Assembly (NCBI GenBank): GCA_030765055.1
Contig: CM060947.1
Coordinates: 63,962,934 to 64,026,933, forward strand
Direction: 5' to 3'
Source of the DNA: Mantis religiosa
Taxonomy: Eukaryota; Arthropoda; Insecta; Mantodea; Mantidae
DNA: 64,000 nucleotides
The notes beneath the pieces are model-generated. The model saw only the letters and a program-made list of their open reading frames with translations. It was not told the DNA's origin and ran no database searches. Below are positions 60,691 through 64,000 of the stretch, piece after piece (positions within the stretch are counted from its first letter, which is position 1; every line of letters starts with the position of its first letter). A program made the position numbers and the translations under genes.

Positions 60691-62824
60691 ATCCAATCCT
60701 CCAGTGTTATACCTACGTAAGAAATACAGAAAGTTAAAGGTATATATTAAGTGAAATAAAGGGATTTTTTGTACACTACCTGTATATATCACATAGCTAC
60801 AACAAAATATCCATTAGAGGTTACTCACATCGAAATATATATATAATTTGGAAAGTCATTACTGGCTGCAGCCCAGGGTTTGATATGATGGTAGTGATTC
60901 CAATTCTTCAGCTACTAATTCGTATTTAAAATATCAAATCGATAACATCTTTCGTTAACTGGAGTAGAATTTATTACCACTCCAATTCCGTCCAGTAAGA
61001 ATCGATTTATATCTAGCTTTAGCCAATCAGACACAGAATAACTTCCTTACCTGTTTTAAATCACATCATACGAGCTGGTTCCGCTTTACACCTCAGTTGT
61101 GACGGCAGTTTTTGGTTTTGTCTACAAAGAATCATTGTTCTACATTTACACAGCTTGAATGCCTGCCGAGTTCATGTTGCTTTCTCTGATCTAGTGGAAC
61201 CCCTGATCATGTCTCTGGAGCTCAGTTCTGTTGAAGAATTTCAGCTTCAGCAGCTGTCTAAGGCGGCCTTAGTAGCGACAGAGCTAGCAACACAGTTTCG
61301 CTCACCTCTTCGTATGCACCTTTAATAGTAGGTACCTTTATTTCTGTTTTGCATAATTTACAATACTTCACAATATTCTATTGTCTACCTTGTTCTAAGT
61401 ACAAATAGTAGTCTAGCTTTTTATTCCCCTATTTATAAGGGTTCATTTCTTCACGGAATACGTGTTCTAATTTTTTCTACAAAACAACCTTTCAAATATG
61501 ATGTTAGACCATCGTAGTTGTTCATATATATTAAGGAAGGTGTGTAGTGTGATATTATCTAATGTTGCACAATACTATGGGCTTCAAAACCTTCGTTAGG
61601 TAGGAATCGAACCTCAGACCCTCGCTTTTGTATGGGGCATCAGACCGACTATATAATCAATTAAACCACAAAGGTAGTTCAGTGGGCATTCATGACTAAT
61701 CCCTCTGCGGGCAGTGATTGCGCCTAACTCACTGTGAGCTCTCTGCAGTACATACACAGACAAACCAATAAGCAATGTAATGACATTTCCCCTTTCCTCA
61801 AACAGAGATCTGCAATACCTTTACTCTGGTCATAAAACGGAATTTACTTTTGCGTACTGATATTTGCACTGAACAGGTATTTACGTAAGATTTTTTTTTT
61901 TCTTTTCTGGAAGTCGTGTTATACATAAATTATCTTGGGGTCCTTCAGTACTATTTTAGGAACTGCCTCACGTGTGATGGATTGCAGAGGATTCAGAGGC
62001 TCTGAGCTGGGCCTTAGCCTGCTCAAGAAGTAGATAAAATATTCTTTAAGACCTAACATCAGCACAAGAGAAAAACAACATACTTGACCGTTTTCACTTT
62101 CTTATCGTTTATTGCTTTGTGTGCCATGAAATATTTCAATATATACAAAAACTGATATTGTAATTTCAACAGAAATGCACTTCAAAGGCCAATGGAGTAA
62201 ACCAAAGTGAAATAAATGGGGAAAAGAGAAGAAATTCATAGCGTCATCTGTGTCTAAACAGGGTGTTTTTTAAACGAAAATCTAAATGTATATTAAAACT
62301 TAGACGTATTAAAAATTAAGAATTTTTATGAAATTCACAACACATTGAACTATTTCTTCCTTCAAAATACAGTGAACGCTGTTAGATTACTTTATGGATT
62401 CCAGGTTGATAATTGTTGGTAATCAGCTTCTGCAGGCGGGGAAAAAAGGAAAGATAGTGACAATATCTTCAGCATATATGCAATATGTTAAAAGGTGGCC
62501 TAATTTGAAAATATTGGGGAATAAAATTATGAAAATGGAAAACTTAACGGAGAAATATTCCAAAAAAAAGCGTTTGATACAAAATAAATGCTTTAATGAG
62601 CTGTAGGGTTTCAATCCATAGTTTTGTAGATTATAAATTAAAATGTAATAATAAACTGGCGGCCCCATATCGTATTAGCAGAATGGTTGATGTTCATTTT
62701 ATACTCTCAATAAGTATTTACAATAACTAATGAAAGTACTCTATTGCATCCAAAATTTCAATACAGACAGTTCAGTGGAAGTATATGTTTTATTTTTGAA
62801 TCGCCCACGAAAGTATTTTTAGAA

Positions 62825-62828
<4 letters not shown>
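60691..62828. other. Spacer with repeat traces
   Basis: 60995-61095 resembles 15013-15110 ('TTTATATCTAGCTTTAG'). At 61598-61682 (minus) there is a clear tRNA-like pair of boxes ('GTGGTTTAATTGATTA', 'GAGGTTCGATTCCTACC'), probably a SINE head. The frame at 62394-62606 is lysine-rich and unremarkable. Confidence 0.45.
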
Positions 62829-62913
<85 letters not shown>

Positions 62914-62930
62914 TGTGTGTGTGTGTGCGT
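62829..62930. repeat. (GT)n microsatellite
   Basis: About 50 GT units with two C substitutions near the end. Confidence 0.95.
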
Positions 62931-62990
62931 GCGTCCATCCGTCTAATCTATGGGCAGTACAACTCAAAAAGGGATAAGGCGATTACATAC

Positions 62991-64000
62991 AAGGTTCGGC
63001 TGGTAAGTCCAGGGCCTCATATAGGGATGGTACCACTGAGTTCAGTTAGACGGATAGCATCATATAGTTTAACTCTAGAATATCGTGTATCCATAGTTAC
63101 AGATCAATAGCTTGTTTAATTTTTGTAAGACAGAATTTTAAATATAAGCATAGAGATTTCACGACAATGTAGGATTTGGTAAAACGAGCAGTGACTAAGT
63201 ATTTCCATTTGAAAGGTTTAACGTCGAAAGAAATCATGGATGAAATGGACAGCACATTGAAAGGCTCTTCCCCATCATATACAATGATTAAAAGTTCACT
63301 TTTTAAATTTATCTCCTCCAACGTTAAGGCATATCGGACTATGAATGGAATGGGTGAAATGATGCTCAAATGATCCCAGGGTCCATAAAGCTTAGAGTTA
63401 CCAGACATTCGTCTTTTAGGATAAGGGAAAACCCCGGGTAAAACCTCATGCAGGTAGCTCACCCTGACCGAGATTCGATTTCGGGACCTCTTTAACGTGA
63501 GGTAGACACGCTACCACCATGCTACCAAGGCGGGCATTAAAAGGTGGATTGCAGAGTTTGAAATGGGAAGTAGGAGCACGAGTGATGAGCCTCGCTCTGG
63601 ACGCCCTGTGGAAGACACAGCTACAGATATAATTGAAAGATTCATCGTTTATAATTAAAGACCGCAGATTAAAGCTGTTTGAGATAGCAGAGGCTGTAAA
63701 CATATCAAAAGAACGTGCAGGCAATATTTTAAGTAATGTTGTGGGATTTGGACAGTTCTGTGCAAGATGGGTGCCGGGTTTCTTGACACCTAAACAAAAG
63801 TTGTAAAGAAAAACTGTTTCTTTTAAGAATTTGCTCTGCCGTAAAAGCTCCAGTGAGTTTTAGTCGGCTTATTACCATGGATGAAACTTGTATACACCAC
63901 TACACTCCAGAAAGTAAATCACAGTCAAAAAAGCGATTGTGCCAGGTGAACCAACTACAAAAATAGCCAACGTCAGTTTCGTTGGAGAACAAGGTTATGG
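62991..64000 (+). mobile_element. Mariner transposon, N-terminal half, SINE-split, cut by window end
   Basis: Probable left end 'CAAGGTTCGGCTGGTAAGTC' after TA at 62989-62990, not confirmed because the right end is outside the window. The transposase N-terminus starts near 63165 ('AVTKYFHLKGLTSKEIMDEM'), an HTH region. After the SINE (63295-63535) it continues 'KRWIAEFEMGSRSTSDEPRS' with the GRP linker ('SGRPVEDTATD'), then in shifted frames 'RAGNILSNVVGFGQFCARWV' and a 'TMDE' matching the first catalytic Asp (~63878-63889), and 'SFVGEQG' at the edge. Several frameshifts and stops. It differs in sequence from the mariner at 52102-53479. Confidence 0.85.
63295..63535 (-). repeat. SINE-A inserted in mariner
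   Basis: Full-length reverse copy: T-rich tail complement at 63295-63308, body, and tRNA-like head ending 'GCTACCAAGGCGGGC'. Flanked by the 8-bp duplication ATTAAAAG (63287-63294 and 63536-63543). Confidence 0.92.

Noticed and set aside
61598..61682. Possible functional tRNA gene on the minus strand
   Set aside because: A- and B-box-like sequences are good, but acceptor and anticodon stems do not close convincingly. A SINE head is more likely.

Overview
The window looks like non-coding DNA from a large, repeat-rich arthropod genome. It has AT-rich spacers, long microsatellites, tRNA-derived SINEs, mariner, hAT-like, Penelope-like, non-LTR and LTR elements, and no operons or long host reading frames. 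The mix (tRNA-Val-like SINEs with the 'CCTCGGTAGCGTGGTGG' head, mariners with DETW motifs, CGGBP1/hAT-like copies) would fit a cockroach/termite-type or similar large insect genome. That assignment is an inference, not proven. No complete host gene is visible. Two short host exon candidates (2458-2514, a signal-peptide-like first exon; 12393-12423, a 31-bp micro-exon with strong splice signals) suggest that much of the window could be intronic or intergenic.

Layout: 0-6.4 kb is AT-rich, with a SINE at the left edge. 6.45-7.9 kb holds a decayed RTE-like non-LTR retrotransposon. 8.6-11.5 kb has SINEs and a ~1 kb TTCCC-rich array. 13.2-14.1 kb has a SINE with a clean target duplication and a solo LTR. 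15.2-15.8 kb is a CGGBP1/hAT-like remnant. 18.4-22 kb has SINE fragments and an R1-like LINE 3' end split by a SINE. 24.1-25.35 kb is one continuous polypyrimidine tract.

27.1-32.8 kb is the most remarkable part, a nested structure. A CGGBP1/hAT-like element is split by a LINE-derived tandem array flanked by a 12-bp target duplication. That array is itself invaded by an internally deleted LINE (16-bp duplication) and by a ~2.2 kb non-autonomous LTR element on the minus strand (ATTG duplication). The LTR element carries a coiled-coil gag-like ORF and only a shred of pol.

33-42 kb is mostly featureless apart from a palindromic (foldback) internally deleted mariner at 36540-37219 and GC-richer repeats at 40.3-41.3 kb. 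42.5-47.3 kb holds a Penelope-like reverse-transcriptase fragment, a GC-rich non-LTR protein remnant between two direct repeats, and another long repeat. 49.9-51.5 kb has two LTRs that share their 3' end with the solo LTR at 13.7 kb. 52.1-53.5 kb is a mariner with TA-flanked inverted ends and a foreign insert. 54.6-55.6 kb is a Penelope-like element with a GIY-YIG endonuclease, split by a SINE and preceded by a well-formed hammerhead ribozyme motif on the opposite strand. The last kilobase is a second mariner split by a SINE and cut by the window edge.

Nothing here works as a pathway. The biology is transposon succession: insertion order can be read from the target-site duplications. Boundaries were read by eye, and percentages of identity were not computed.
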